From assembly GCF_008831285.2 (NCBI RefSeq), contig NC_045143.1, forward strand, positions 7,263,503 to 7,327,502: DNA of 64,000 nucleotides, given 5' to 3'. Under the pieces are notes generated by a model. It saw nothing but the letters and a program-made list of their open reading frames with translations. It was not told where the DNA came from and did no database searches. The DNA is from Nymphaea colorata (lineage: Eukaryota; Streptophyta; Magnoliopsida; Nymphaeales; Nymphaeaceae). Positions 12,592 to 25,293 of this stretch are shown here, piece by piece. Position numbers and translations under genes: made by a program. How positions within the stretch are numbered: the first letter of the stretch is position 1; each line of letters opens with the position of its first letter.

Positions 12592-13277
12592 ACTTCCGAC
12601 GAGAAGTGATCTAAAGCGGACGATTCGATTTTTTTCCGGCGACAGTTATCCCAGCAAGGCGTCGCGGTTTAGGGAGGAGAAGGCGCTCCGAGGCTCTCTT
12701 ATGGACGGCGGAGGCACCGGGAAGAAGGTAGACGTGGCGGTTTCAGGGGCTACACGCGTTGGTTGAAGGTCAGCCGAAGGGCGACGCTTGGAGGGGATTG
12801 GCTCGCACGTGCCTCGCTTGCATGCCGTCGAGACGATGGCGCCTCTGCCGCGTGTGGAGTTTACAGTTTGAGTGCTGTAGAAAAACTGGGTCGGGTTTCG
12901 TCACATTCGATCCAAATTCAATAAGGTTCCGATCCGCATCCGACCGACTTCCAGTTCGGATCGTCAGTCTGGTACCGCAGGAGATCTCGGATCTGATCTG
13001 ATCTGATTGGAAGCGTTCAACAAGAATTTTGAGAAACAACTGAAAATTTTGTTTTCTAAATTAACTATGATCGCACCAAGTTGGTGTACAGCTGAAATTT
13101 TATGTAAAAGCGATACAATATTTGCTCATTAAGATAGATATGGCCCTTTGAACAGTTTCTCGTCTCCATTCCAATGTTGGAAAAGGAAACACTTTAACAC
13201 GGCATCTAAAGTCAGGAGCCAAAGTGACTGATTACAGACTACTGCTCATAAAAACTACCAGCTGCCAAATTTGGAAC
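12592..13277. other. Oleosin 5' flank and 3' flank of the next lipase
   Basis: The GC-rich part (12592-12850) is the oleosin leader and proximal promoter. The rest is AT-rich and includes the 3' untranslated region of the minus-strand lipase whose stop is at 13278. No further gene is recognisable. Confidence 0.5.
12806..12825 (-). promoter_or_regulatory. G-box (ABRE-like) plus RY core upstream of the oleosin
   Basis: CACGTG at 12806-12811 and GCATGC at 12820-12825 (CATGCA on the minus strand) lie about 215-235 bp before the oleosin ATG. G-box/ABRE and RY elements are the known binding sites of bZIP (ABI5-like) and B3 (ABI3/FUS3-like) regulators that drive seed-maturation genes, including oleosins. 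The motifs are short and could be chance; their pairing and position make it plausible. I saw no clear TATA box for this gene. Confidence 0.45.
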
Positions 13278-15215
13278 TCAGACGGAAGCAAGAAACGCCG
13301 GGAGCTCCACGGCGCCGGAAGTGGTGGTGGAGATTGAGGTGGTGAGGTTGGCCAGTTGCTTCACGTTGAAGGGATAGACCTGGTTGGGCAGCTCGGACTC
13401 GTACGCCTGCGTGGCCATCATCAAGTAGACTGGTTCCGTCGGGTGGACGGAATCGAAGTACACGTATTCCGTCCGGTTGGCGCAGGGCGTCGACCCGTTC
13501 ACGCACAGCATCCTTTCCGTTGTGCAGCAGGACGTGTTGTCCACCTTGAATCCTGCCAAACACGTTTCGCCTTCGTTATTCCCTAATAGGAACAACCGAA
13601 TAAGCTTTCATATATGAAAGCGTAGAGCCGAAAGAGCACTGACCGAAGGAGGAAGGGTCGTCGTTGATGTCGATAAGAAGTCCATAGGAATTGGCGAAGA
13701 CCATGCTGGATCCTGGCATCCCGCTCGTTATGTTGTCCATGGAAGCGTTGAATTGGGTGTTGAAGAGCAAGGCTGCCTCGTTGTACTCCTCCACGCACTC
13801 TTCCGCCCCGTCTCGAGACATTGGGCTGCAACCCATCGGCATGATGGAGAAGACCACAAACTTCCGGGCCCCCAACTCGTACAGTCTCTGCAATTTGAAA
13901 GAAGCTCGCCGTTATTAATATTGTCTCTCCTCATTTAGTTCCATCAATTTTTAACTGTGTCATGTTCTTGTCTTGTCAAATGACGGTCAGGACCGCCACT
14001 TCTCATTGGGCATCAACTACTTATTTTATAAATGACTCAGTAAAGTTGAAGCACATAAAAAAATGGTATGTACAAGACAACTACATTCTAACATAAGAAT
14101 GAAATAGTTTAAGTCTTGGACCTCGAGCTCTATGTTGGCATAGTTTAAGTTTCTAACTACAGGTTACCTTAAGGTTGAAATAGTTTACTAACTATATGTT
14201 GACTTTAAGTTGGCATCAGAAAATTAAAGTAGAACTTTTGCATACCTTGAGTTGTTCAGGTAGATATTTGAGGAGGTAACCCGTGAGCATGGGGACGTCG
14301 CATTCCTGGATCGAGGTGGACAAGAAGCAGCGCTGCTCATAGTCATTGGCGCCAGTGTGTATCACAAATATGCTTTGTGATAAGTAGGAAGTGAGTTCAG
14401 CGGTGTCATTGAATAGAGATTCAAGCTCTGGAAGAGTCGTATTTTCGAATTGCGTGATCTGTGACTTCAACCCGAACACTGTGTCGGTACTCCAGTTCTG
14501 CCACCAGTCAAACAGAAGTTCATGATCAGAAAGCCAAGCCAAGAGGCACATGTTTACTTGACAAATGAAAAGATACTTTGCAGGCATGACAAGGAGTGGA
14601 TTTGTAGAGGTGTTTATCCAGGCATGGCGTCCTGTAGTACTCTTCAGTTGGGGACTGGACACGCTTAAAATGTTCGAGCCTTTTAAATCTGCTATCTAAG
14701 TTTTCAATCTCTAAACAGCAAACAAACTAGTGACAACAAGAAATTTTGCTGTTTCAATAGATCCAATAATCAAACTGTTGCTGCATAGCAACATACTAAC
14801 AATTTACATATGATGAAAACATGAGAAGATCAAGAGTTCCACTCACAGGTTCAAGTATTCCGGAGCCGGCGTTGCCATAATTAACGCCATTGAGAATTCT
14901 GGTCCCATTTGCAGCCGGATCTTCATAGGCCGGAAGGAAACGGGGCAGTCCCAGAAGCTGGCCGAGTATGTCAGTCGGGTTCCTGCCATTGGTGAACCTA
15001 CCAGTAGCCCCCCCCAGGAAGTCCACCCCATAAGGGAAGAAATTCGCTTTGTCCTTCGAAGTAGCGGACCAGTTATTGTCGCCAACATCGACAACCGAGT
15101 CCCCGAACACAAACATGGCTTTCACGGTCTCTTCTCTAAGGGTTTCTGATGGAAGACTGAAAGGAATCGAGATTAAGAGGACAAGGAGGACTAAGAAGTA
15201 GGGTATAATATTCAT
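13278..15215 (-). CDS. GDSL esterase/lipase, four exons, complete
   Basis: On the minus strand the exons are 15215-14847, 14497-14246, 13887-13644 and 13552-13278, giving 379 residues with intron phases 0, 0 and 1. The introns are short (349, 358 and 91 bp). The start is the ATG at 15215, directly before a hydrophobic signal peptide (residues 1-20); an upstream in-frame ATG at 15317 would put 34 residues ahead of the signal and is less likely. Block I is FGDSVVDVGDNN with nucleophile Ser40. Block II is VNYGNAGSGIL. Block III is GAND in exon 2. Block V is DSVHP with Asp322 and His325. CC at 297-298 and C305/C312 are the family cysteines. It is predicted to be a secreted lipid or ester hydrolase; the substrate is unknown. 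The GNN of block I is replaced by GDNN. Confidence 0.92.
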
Positions 15216-15317
15216 CTTCAAAATAAAAGGCTTCGTTTGGAGGGGCTGTTCAAAGAAGAGGAAGGAGATGAGGAGCTTTAGAATTTCTCTGAAATGACTA
15301 GCATATAACAAGACCAA

Positions 15318-15326
15318 CTTATATGC
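15318..15326 (-). promoter_or_regulatory. Probable TATA box of the 13.3-15.2 kb lipase
   Basis: GCATATAAG on the minus strand lies 103-111 bases before the ATG at 15215. It supports 15215 as the start, because the ATG at 15317 would fall on the box itself. Confidence 0.45.
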
Positions 15327-15329
15327 AGT

Positions 15330-17580
15330 CTGCGGCAGCAGATTGTCTTACTTATTGGCAACTGGCCAGAAGGTGGGGCGCGACTAATAGGTAGATCTCC
15401 ATATGCACGTAATTAAATTCTCTAGAAGTCAGTGCGCATGTGCTCCTTCCGGCTTCGCCCCTAAGATGAGTACTTACAGAAAATCACATTTAGTGAACCT
15501 ACTGTTGGATTCCCCACAAGGTGAAGCTGTTGGCGGAATTAAAAGGGTTGCCACCGTCATCTCATGACTCGTTTATTGTAAGGCATGTGAATCCTAAGTG
15601 ATTCTCTTACCAATAATGGGATGGTTTGTACTTTATATATAGAGAGACCTCAGAAATATGGATTCTGACTTATATTTGTTACTAACTTGGGTTTGCAATA
15701 ATTTGTAAAACACATAGGCTTGAGAAGCAAGAGAAAGAAACATCAAATTATTCATGTCTCACAAAAAAAAAGATACGAGAAAGTGAATAAAAGATGAGCT
15801 CCCCTTTCTAGCCAAACCACGTATATCCTTGAGCCTTATTGTGTGTTTTCCTATTTCTGCTCCATGTTTTAACAAACCATGTTTTAACAGAAGCAGCAAA
15901 TGAGGCTCGATATTCTTCACATCTAAAGATAGATGGTTGTTGGAACCGTACTCTTAATTAGTGTGGTGTGAAATTGACGTCACCCAAGTTGACATATGAA
16001 GTAGCAGGCAGGATTTGTTGGCAGTTCTGAGGATCTCTGGTCTCACATAAGATCTATGCTGTTTCAGTTTGGTTTTATTATGTCTTTTTCCTTCTGTTTG
16101 AAACTGGCTATATGGATAGGTTCACAAAAAAAACACATGTCATGCATCGAAGGCTGTGCACATTACCCAAGTGCACATAACCACCTTTGAAGACGGGAGG
16201 CCCAACAACTGGAACACACAGTCACAGTCAATGAATGTCAGACCAGCTAAGGTTTTCATCACTAAGATGATTTCACGACTCCTTCGGGAGGTCAGAGTGC
16301 AGTTTCAATTTGCTGAACCTGCAATCCTAATTAATGAGCATTTTGAAAAATCTCATCAATTTGCCATTTATCGACTACAATGCACCATTAATGGCGATGA
16401 TTCACAACACATTAACAAGAACCTCAACACAATTGATTCTTCGCATCGCGCGGTTATTCACACGGTGTAAGTTATGACTTACAATTCATTCCATGTTATA
16501 TATGAATGTGAGAGAGAGAGAGAGAAAGAGACTGTGGAGTGCGACAAAATGGTCATGCATTAACAAAATTGAGGGAGCTAAGAAAACAAAAAGTCAACAA
16601 AAAAAATCAAGCCACCAAACGAAGAAAAAATAGAGAGACTGTGGAGTGGATCATCAGCTTGGTTTGAACGGGGCTGTTAGGTTGGACGGAAAGATAAGAA
16701 ATATTCGTAAGACCATTAGATCTCCGGGTGAGTTGAATGGTAAATGCGCTCCCATCACTTTGTCTCTATACGGTTTTCCTTTTGAAAAGAAAGAAAGGTG
16801 GCGCACCAAATAAGGGCACCTTCGACACGTAATGATCACCGCAGTTTGGTCGCATGGGATAAATATATAATAGGTAAACGATCTCACAGAAACCATGGTT
16901 GAACCATGTATGCTTCCAAAACAGGCTTTACATTTTCTAATTTATTTAAACGTACAAAGGATCACTTTTGCTGACCTATAGCTGATAACTAGGTCAGCTT
17001 CAAGTAAAACCATGGTCATATAGAATGTTAATAACGTTGAAGTTTTAAAAAATTAAACTCTTTGTAACACTCAAAAAATTTAGTCTAGTATTGAATAGAA
17101 CTCGAGCTTAAGAGTAGGTCGAGTTTTTACAGTCCTTTTAACCTGAAAGGTTATTGACATAATGGTCGGGGTAACAACTAGTAGGTGGTTAACCTATTTT
17201 GAATCTTTAAAATGTCAACTCCCTATGTTGCAAATAAGGGGGTCACTGATGTGCAGGTTGAAGCACAATGAGAGTTTACCCTAAGACACCAAATTAAGCT
17301 GGCCCTGTGCTTTAAGAGAAAAGGAGTTGAGTGAAAGCTTCAATTTTCTTTTGAGTAATAAGATGAAATATTCTTCTTGTTCATTAAAAATTATTGTTTT
17401 TCGATAGTTGGTGACTAGTGAAACAAGTCATTTGTTAATCCATAAGATGGAATGGCATCCTAATGAATGTGTGATTAGCAAGGCCCGGTGAACACTTTCA
17501 TGCCCTCCCTTCTTTAAGGGTTTTACATAGGAGTGGTTTCGTGGTCAATAGAGAGGGTGTCAGACATAAGGCCCCATGTT
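15330..17580. other. Intergenic DNA, no gene recognised
   Basis: This is AT-rich DNA with a short GA microsatellite near 16510-16525. The longest open frames (16156-16470 plus, 16654-16896 minus) have no recognisable domain. No RNA gene was seen. Confidence 0.4.
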
Positions 17581-17583
17581 TTA

Positions 17584-17846
17584 ATAAGGGTGGGTGCTGC
17601 GCTGGGCCCTTGACAGGTACTAGGTACCCGACCTCGTACTAGCCTGTGCTCGATAGGTCGGACGGGGTTAGATCAGATAATTTTTAAAAATATTTTATTA
17701 ATAAAAATATGTTTTATATTAAAAAATATTTTATATTTTAAAAAATATTATTTCTTATAATCGGATTGGGCTTGGGCTTAATTTCAGAAATTGAGCCCTG
17801 GCTCGGTCCGAGTTTGGAACATTGAGCTTGCATATGCCCACCCTTA
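17584..17846. mobile_element. MITE with AAGGGTGGG inverted ends
   Basis: The left end reads TAAGGGTGGG and the right end CCCACCCTTA, exact inverses. Between them, GC-rich 'gagct/ggctcgg' words flank an AT-rich core. GTTTTA occurs on both sides and may be the target duplication, though I cannot fix its length. It looks like a hAT-type non-autonomous DNA element. Related pieces occur near 34800-35100 and 39285-39420. Confidence 0.55.
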
Positions 17847-18736
17847 GTTTTATGTTTTAAATGGAATTTGCGGAAGAACCAAAAAAGTATTTCTTTTTTC
17901 TTTTTATCGTCTTCTTTACACGCACGAAAGGACATTCTTGTCAATTTTCGTGCCAAGCACGCTGCCCCTATTAATGAACATACTTGCACCTGAGATGAGG
18001 TTAAAAAAAACCTCGTTAGCATAGGCGCCGCATTTGAGAAACATTGTGAAATGCAAAGGTTTAAATAAATGAAAGTTTTTTGGAGACCATATGATACATA
18101 CTGTTAGGTGTCACCTAATTTTTTTTGATGAAAATTCTCTGACGTGTGGATGCTTAATACATCTGATTTGAATGGAATTGTGTGATCAAACAGTTTTGGA
18201 AAAGTCAGATATAAAATATAACTTACAAACAAATATAAAAAGTATTGACATCCTTACAAACAAATATAGGAAGCTGGTAATGAAGTGCCATTCGCCTATT
18301 AAGACGATTGGCTCTTTGCCAACGACAGCAGGTATTGATTTTTTTTTGGGATTCGATTCCTCCTGTCCTTATTATAAGATATCTGCCAGACTGCCATTCT
18401 AATTCGGCAGCAAGTACCAGCCATTCCGCTACTTATTGGAAAAAGGAGAGTTTTTCTGCTGTTCCAACCTAACGGTATCTCTTAAATTAAGCTCATCGTC
18501 CATTCCAACTCTCTCTCCCTCTCTCTCTCTCTAAAATTAATTAAAGACCTATTTGGGGATACCTATGCAATCATTTGTGAGTTTCTTTCTATTTTTTAGA
18601 ATATATATATATATATATATTATATGGTGGAAAATAAGCATAATACAAATAAACAAAGGGTGAGAAACGCTCAAGAAAAATACTATCATATTAATGGAGC
18701 AAAAGAGAGATCACAAGGAAAGCGCTCATCCGGAGC

Positions 18737-19460
18737 CACTGAAAAAAAGGACGTTCGTCAAAGGCAACATTGATTGACGTCCGGGGGTTAATTGTCTATC
18801 AAGATTCATTTTTACCGAGGAAAACGTCTGTAAAAAGTAGCCTTCATCGACGTGTGCCACTAGAATGTGGCTGAAGTTGGGTTTTTACTGATGTTTAGTT
18901 TGCAAACGTCCTTAAACAACTTACTTTTACCAATGGCCATCGTTGAACGTCAGTAAAAAGTAAAGTACATCCATTTCCCAGACGCCGGAAGTGAGTTTTA
19001 CTGACACGTGGTCACGCTCACGTTGGTGAAATTGTTTTCTGGTGAAGAATTGCCTACGTCTGTCAAGATTATTGGCATAACCCTAGCTTTACCAATGTGT
19101 TTTCTCGGGAGGTCACTTTCGCTAACATGCCTTGGACTTCGATCAAAGTTTCTATACAAATTTTACTAGTGTCTCCTACGTGTCGGTAAAGGCCTCTTCA
19201 ACTTATTAACTCTGCCCGAACCTTTCTGGCCTCTTTTTTTTTTTCTTTCAATGAATTATTTCAGGTTATAACACTTTGTAGGGTATGTATCCTTTCGACG
19301 ATAGCACTATTTTCGGGTAGTATTTCAATACCGGTGATGGTTTTTACTTACACTCTCTTCACCATAGATCAAAGCAAATGTCAGAAAAACCATTATCAAT
19401 GCATGCGTATGCTTCACCGACATTTTTTTGCTGTTGGTAATTCGTCGGTTTTTTGCAGTG
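18737..19460. mobile_element. CACTA-like non-autonomous DNA transposon, copy 1
   Basis: The left end reads CACTGAAAAAAAGGACG and the right end ends in TTTTTTGCAGTG, so the termini are inverted CACTG. Inside, short subterminal words such as TTTTTACTGATG, TTTTACTGACA and CTTTTACCAATG recur many times, as in CACTA (En/Spm) elements. GCC flanks both sides if the terminal base is counted with the flank. There is no transposase. The same words appear in the element at 26017-27520. Confidence 0.55.
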
Positions 19461-19761
19461 CCACACAAACTCTCCACCTGGCCAAGAGCACTCCCTTCTA
19501 TTATCCTCTTCTAAGTAAGTGAAGAAAATTCAGAGCTACAGAGTACGCGATCTTATACTCATATATTCTCCTTTAAATACATGATATTATAGGACGAATA
19601 CTATAATCGATACAGAGTACTTGATCTTATACTCACACATTCTCTTCTAAACTGCATGATATTATAGGACCAACACCATTGAGTCCAATACATATAGAGC
19701 CACAATATTGCAGATAATAGTGGTGCTAGACTCAATATTTGGATTAACACGAAACCATCAT

Positions 19762-22700
19762 CTACTGCACATTCTTGCCAAAGCTCTCCCACGCCCTTGA
19801 CTCCAGAACTGAACCTCCCACCTTTGAACCAGAGGTGAGGTTTGCCAGCTTCATCACATTGAAAGGATAGACTTCGCCCGTGAGATCGGACAAAAATGCC
19901 TTGGAAGAAATGGCCTCATACACTCTCCGTGTTGGGTGCACGCCGTCGAAGAAGACGTACTCGGATCTGTTTCCACACACCGTGCCCCCTTCCAAGCATG
20001 CGATATAATAACTTTCCGCTGTCGTTTCGCAGCAAGATGCATTTGTAACTGTAAATCCTGTTAACAATATTAAACACCAATATTGTCACACACAGTTTCA
20101 GATAGATTAATGTGTTCAACCGTTTGAATGAAATTTAATTTGGTTGTAGGTTTTGTCAGTCAATACATAGAGCAGCTATTAGGTGGCAGGTTTCGATTTA
20201 AGGAGAAAGCATATAGTTTCTAGTACTTCTTGTTTGATAGTGCACTTAAAGGTTGTTTGACAGTAGAAACACTCCGACGAAGGTCTCATGAATCTATTCG
20301 AAATATTAAGTTGGGTTCACAAAACATTAATTATAAAGGACTATGTGTATTTGCTCCAATCTTTGTGTACATTAATAAGACACTCACAAAATATATTTGC
20401 AGCCAAACAGCCCCCAGCGGTCTGACCGTTTCCAAACAAGCAAGTGGGTGTTTGAGTGCTTTTAATGTGATGAATAGGTATTAATGCAAGCGAACGCCCA
20501 CTATCCTTTAATTTATAGCACCTACCAAGAATTGGTTACATAAAGGATACCTCCTTAGATTACAGGTGGAGTTAAGAAGGGGGCCATATGCCCCCTCACT
20601 TTCAACAAGCTATATGTAAGCACATATTTTTTCTATATATTAATGCCTCTTTTCAACTAAAAATTTACATGTTAATGTTTCCCTCACTAAAATATTTGGC
20701 TCTGCAGGGCTTCAAGTCTGTCAAAGCCACTGCAGCAATGGGTTCAACATTCCTCCCAATGAATTATGAAAATATATAGTCATACGAGAAGTGTAGGGCA
20801 TACCATAAGCAGCAGGATTCTCGAGAAATTTATCTAATATCCCGTAGGTGTTAACAAAGACTACGTTTGATCCCGGCATAGCTTGTGTTATGTTGTCGAT
20901 ATTGTTGAGCATGCGATCGTTGAACAACTTAGCAGCAAAGTTGAAGTCCCCCATGCACTCTGAGGTCGTTGACATGCTTCGAGCTAGCGGGCTGCATCCA
21001 ATCACTTGGATAGCAAACAATACGAACTTTCGAGCTCCCAAAATGTACAATTTCTACAAGAGCCACCACAACAAACATAAGTAGCAGGTAATTAATTATA
21101 CGAATTTTGATTTTGGTCACAACATTGAGAAGCAGAGCTTTGTGTATTTTTCAGATTTGAGAGCATGGTTTCTACTCCTAGCGCTGCAGGTTTTATGGGC
21201 AATAGAGAACTTCTCTTCTCTGCAAATTAGCTTGATCATCAGGCAAATGAATGAATAGTTGGTCACACCTTTCATTTTGTTATCTATTTGCTCTGTCTAC
21301 TTAATCCAAATAGCCATACTTCATTTTTTGAAACAATGAATTTACTACGTTGCTTTGGAGCATATTCATGAAACGATATCAATTACCAAATCCTTCTTAA
21401 AACTTTTGAAGGAGATGTTTTATTGTTTGGGCACAACTATCGAAGTATTTCTATCTCTTATAAGGCACAAAGAACAATGTGTCAGCTTTTAATACGACTA
21501 GTAATTGAAAGCAAAAAGTGAATATGTGCATACCTTGAACTGGCCAATAAGCTCATTAGCAAGTAATATCGTGAAATCTGACATGGAGCAATAAATGTCC
21601 GATGAATTTTCGCCAGAAAAGCAAGATTGCTCATAATCGTTAGCTCCAGAGTTGAACACAAAGATGGCCTCAGACAGGTAGGCGGATAGTTGGCTCTCGT
21701 TCATGAGGGACCTCAGGCCCGGCAATGTCGTATTCTCAAAGTAATTGATCTGTGTGTTCAATGGAAGGCTACTCTGCCAGCAGAAGACAAAAGTTACATT
21801 CTAATTTGCAACAGTGTGTGTTTATAATTATGATTTTAAAATTTATATTTAAAATTTTAAAAAAATCATCAAATTAACGTTAATCACTATCTAATACATA
21901 TCATGTCCTTAAGTTGGCGTTTGAAGGTTTGGAATTTTTTTTATCAAAAATAAAAATTTTAGAATCATAATTCCTCTTCAAATTAGAATGGAATCAAAAC
22001 TCGAGGTTTTAGTTTCCCAATTCCAAAAACAAAATATCTCATTTGTTCAATAATTTCAAATTTACTAAAAAATAAGCATTTCAATTTTAAAGTTTCACGA
22101 TTCTCAGTAATTAATAAATACAAAGCCTTTTCCGATCGACACCTGACCTTCTAAGTCATTAACACGAGAGGCGCATAGTTTGACTGACTGTTGCATCTCA
22201 CAGGAGAGGAGCAGACAACAAAAAAAGGCTCTTCCAAAATAAACAAATGCCAATATTTAAGATTGTTGCTATATTGCATGGCTGGAGTGAACCCGCATCA
22301 GGGCTTATGTGGGCAGTTGCCCACACGACCCTATATAATTTGTATGTCTACATATCACTGCCTTCAACCATTTGCTTATTTATATATATTTCATTTTATT
22401 GTATTAGAAGGTTTAAAAATGTTTGAGTGGTTTAAACTTTAGCTATCTACTATGCAAGTATGCATTAGATAGTGTTAAAAATTCCTGGTTCCAACTTCGG
22501 AGAGAGTTCGTCCTAATTCAATTTGATAAGCCTTATTATTGTCGCTTGAAGATAAAGCAATTGTTGAACGTTCAGCAGCCAGTTTTCCACCACCAATAAT
22601 AACTCCTTTCATCCGACTTGTATGCATTGTCAAATCAATTCGGACATCATCGCAGAACTAACTAAATAATGCAACACAGATGCTACCTTCCCTTACTATG

Positions 22701-23192
22701 GTAAATGTGGTTGCCGTGGTAAAAATTAATGGGGTTAATTGGACGAATTTACCATGACAACCAAGTAGTATAATTATAATATGCGCATGACCTTCTTGGT
22801 GCTTGAACGACACTTTAACAAGTTACCTTTAAACACCAACTTGCATGACAACCCCAAAATTAGTGACACAATACCGTTTTCGAGTGTTTTCTCTGGTCTG
22901 GATGGCAAATAAAAATAGACTTCGAGAAGTCGATAAATATATACTTCATGCTATCAATCTAGTACTATTCTGTAGGGCACATATTTGAAGAGCACAGTTA
23001 TGATTTTAAATTTTAAATAAGTATTTATATGTGTGTGTGTGTGTATATATATATAAATTTGTTTCCCTGTGGAATGGTTGGTGGACCTGGGCCCCCTTTG
23101 AAGGCATGGGTCCGACGGCTGCAAGACTCCTAAAATATTGTAAAACACTTATATTAATTGCTTGTCATTGGAATAATAAATAAACCAGTTAC

Positions 23193-23246
<54 letters not shown>

Positions 23247-24182
23247 CGTATGTGCATTTATTCGGATCATCCTTCATAAATCCATGGTTTTAAACAGTAA
23301 GATCAAAACATTTTTGCACGCAGATATCAAATGCAACGATATAAAATACAAGGTTTCACATTATTGGCTTGGGGACTAATTACGTTTTATAGAAAGAACG
23401 GATTGAGACGTGGCTGCGACTGCCTCATGATTTAAATTCAAAGTCCCGTAAAAGGTAAACTGCCTTCTTGCTCAGTAACTCCAACCCTTGTGGTGGGAAA
23501 GTATCTTTCACCTGCTTGTATTTTGCTTATACTTTTGAAACGAAAAGCATCCTTTGTGATTTTCTTTAGAAGAACAGCTCTTTCATAAAAGCTAAAACTA
23601 TGGGCATGCATGGATCAGGTAACGTTCTGTTATCCTGAAAACCAAAAGAACGTTGCTTCAATTGGTTTTTCAATATTATCTTCCACTAACCTTCTTCACT
23701 CTCATGGTCGATTCCTAATATCGCCACTTGAAAGAGTAAAACAAAAAACAAAAAAAGCATAATGTAAAATGTTGGGAGAAGTTGTAAGCAATTAAGTTGC
23801 CACTTACTGTGTTCAAGGTGGAGTCAAGGATCCCAGAACCAGCAGAAGCATAGTTAACACCATGAACAATTTCCTCCCCTGTCGCCTCTGGGTTCAGAAA
23901 CGCAGGAATGAGCTTCTTGAGGCCCAGAAATTCGCCCAAGACATCAGCCGGGTTCTTTTCGTTGGTGAACCTCCCGCTAGGCCCTCCCATATCCACACCA
24001 TACGGCAGATAATTCGCCTTCGACAGCGATGTCGACAGGAAGAGATTGTTCCCGTTGTCGAAGACGGAGTCCCCAAAAACGAACATAGCGAGGGGCGGCT
24101 CCTTTGCGGCAGAATGAACTGCTACAGAGAAGGAAGGAAGAAGGAAGAAGAAGATAACAAAGAAAGAGAAGGAGTTCAACAT
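19762..24182 (-). CDS. GDSL esterase/lipase, four exons, complete
   Basis: On the minus strand the exons are 24182-23808, 21773-21534, 21053-20804 and 20057-19762, giving 386 residues with intron phases 0, 0 and 1. Introns are 2034, 480 and 746 bp. The ATG at 24182 opens a very hydrophobic signal peptide (residues 1-24); the ATG at 24236 would add 18 polar residues in front and is less likely. Block I is FGDSVFDNGNN with nucleophile Ser39. Block II is VNYASAGSGIL. Block III is GAND. Block V is DGVHP with Asp326 and His329. CC at 297-298, C309 and C316 are conserved. It is predicted to be a secreted ester/lipid hydrolase of unknown substrate. The 2-kb first intron holds repeats also found in the introns of the next lipase. 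Confidence 0.92.
20248..20415. mobile_element. Possible Tourist-like MITE in intron 3 of the 19.8-24.2 kb lipase
   Basis: AAGGTTGTTTGAC at the left and GCCAAACAGCCCCC at the right form imperfect inverted ends of the GGGGCTGTTTGG type common in PIF/Harbinger MITEs. No clear target duplication was found. Confidence 0.35.
21912..22110. repeat. Dispersed repeat, copy 1 (intron 1)
   Basis: This shares long words with 33082-33290, for example AGAATCATAATT, TAGAATGGAATCAAAA and a later AAAAAGCATTT. The two copies look roughly three-quarters identical by eye. Both lie in introns of GDSL lipases but in different introns, so this is a dispersed AT-rich repeat and not shared ancestry of an intron. Confidence 0.6.
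22279..22430. repeat. Dispersed repeat sharing GGGCAGTTGCC with 35455-35640
   Basis: Both copies read GTG(C)GGGCAGTTGCC, then a short gap, then a CAACCATTTG(C/T)TTATTT word. The copies lie in the first introns of two neighbouring lipases. A shorter version of the GCAATTGCCCA word is also present near 27905. Confidence 0.45.
23199..23242. repeat. TA microsatellite
   Basis: An uninterrupted run of TA dinucleotides lies in intron 1 of the 19.8-24.2 kb lipase. Similar runs lie near 25259-25291 and 61816-61848. Confidence 0.95.
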
Positions 24183-24245
24183 CTTCGAAGGACTTTGGGG
24201 AATTAGGACCGGTGCCTTTCTCCCGCTCACTGGCAATGCTCTCTT

Positions 24246-24252
24246 CTTATAA
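24246..24252 (-). promoter_or_regulatory. Probable TATA box of the 19.8-24.2 kb lipase
   Basis: TTATAAG on the minus strand lies 64-70 bases before the ATG at 24182. It is closest to the expected position and supports that start. Confidence 0.4.
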
Positions 24253-24259
24253 CGCTGAG

Positions 24260-25257
24260 GAGTTGGAAGTTAAGGTGGGAGGCAGGGGAAGCTTGTGATG
24301 ACTGTCAAGTAAGAGAGCCTTTGCGGGCTTCGCCATGGCTACCAACCGGCACTGCCCCATTGTCTCGGCTTCCGCGCCACCACCTCATCCACTCTCCTCC
24401 GTCTTCCCTGTCCCCACTCTTGATGGTCCATGGAGCACGGACTAAACGATCAGAACGGCGTCCAATCTCGGGCTCCGCTGATCTGCTGTTTTCTGGCCAC
24501 GCACTTGGAATGTATAAATGTGCGCCTCCGAGGCATGCAATTCATGCAAGGTTCAATCATAAACGTGGTGGACACGATGTCCCGACCTAACAGTTTTGGA
24601 GGGCCAGGAAAGCGGGAACGACTGGTCTCCTAAGTCATCAACTGCATCTGCCAATCCCAGAGAGAGAGAGGGGACGATGGGTGTGCCCCGGTCATGTTTC
24701 ACTCCTCACTCCACCTTCGCTGTGTTAAGTCATTTTGATTTTTTTTTTTTCGAAATTGTTTCACTTTTAGTTTTTGTCCTGATGAGGATGCCCTTAACGT
24801 TTTCTTTTCTTTCTTGAAAGATTTACAAAAGACCGCGTTTACTTTTGTTTTTTCAAACAGCCGCTTTTAACTAAGGAATATTAAAATACTTACTCAACTG
24901 ACAAATTTGCCCACTTTGATCAAATTTAATTTTTTTTAAAGGCACAGAGTTCTGTATCCGCGCCGTTTTTTAAAACAGACGTCCAATTTGGTGTTAACTA
25001 CTCTTATGAGCTAGAATTGTTTTTTAATGAGATACTGAAAATGTAATTAACAACCAAGTCCGCTTGACGTAATGACTCAAGTCTCGTGAAGCTGTGTTTT
25101 ATATAACTGAACTCAGCCAACTGTAAAATTGAGGTTTTAAAAAAGAAAATGTTGGTAATGAATAATTGAGATGGAGCAAGTCATTTGGGATTCCGTCGGT
25201 TCCATGTTACCGGTAGCCTAGTGGCTGTCATGTCAGAGCAGGCAGCTCCATTTTATA

Positions 25258-25293
<36 letters not shown>

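Noticed and set aside
12124-12609. 161-codon plus-strand frame opposite the oleosin
   Set aside because: It is the antisense shadow of the GC-rich oleosin; Arg/Gly-rich and without a family match.
15216-15317. Upstream ATG at 15317 as the start of the 13.3-15.2 kb lipase
   Set aside because: It would put 34 residues before the signal peptide and would overlap the likely TATA box.
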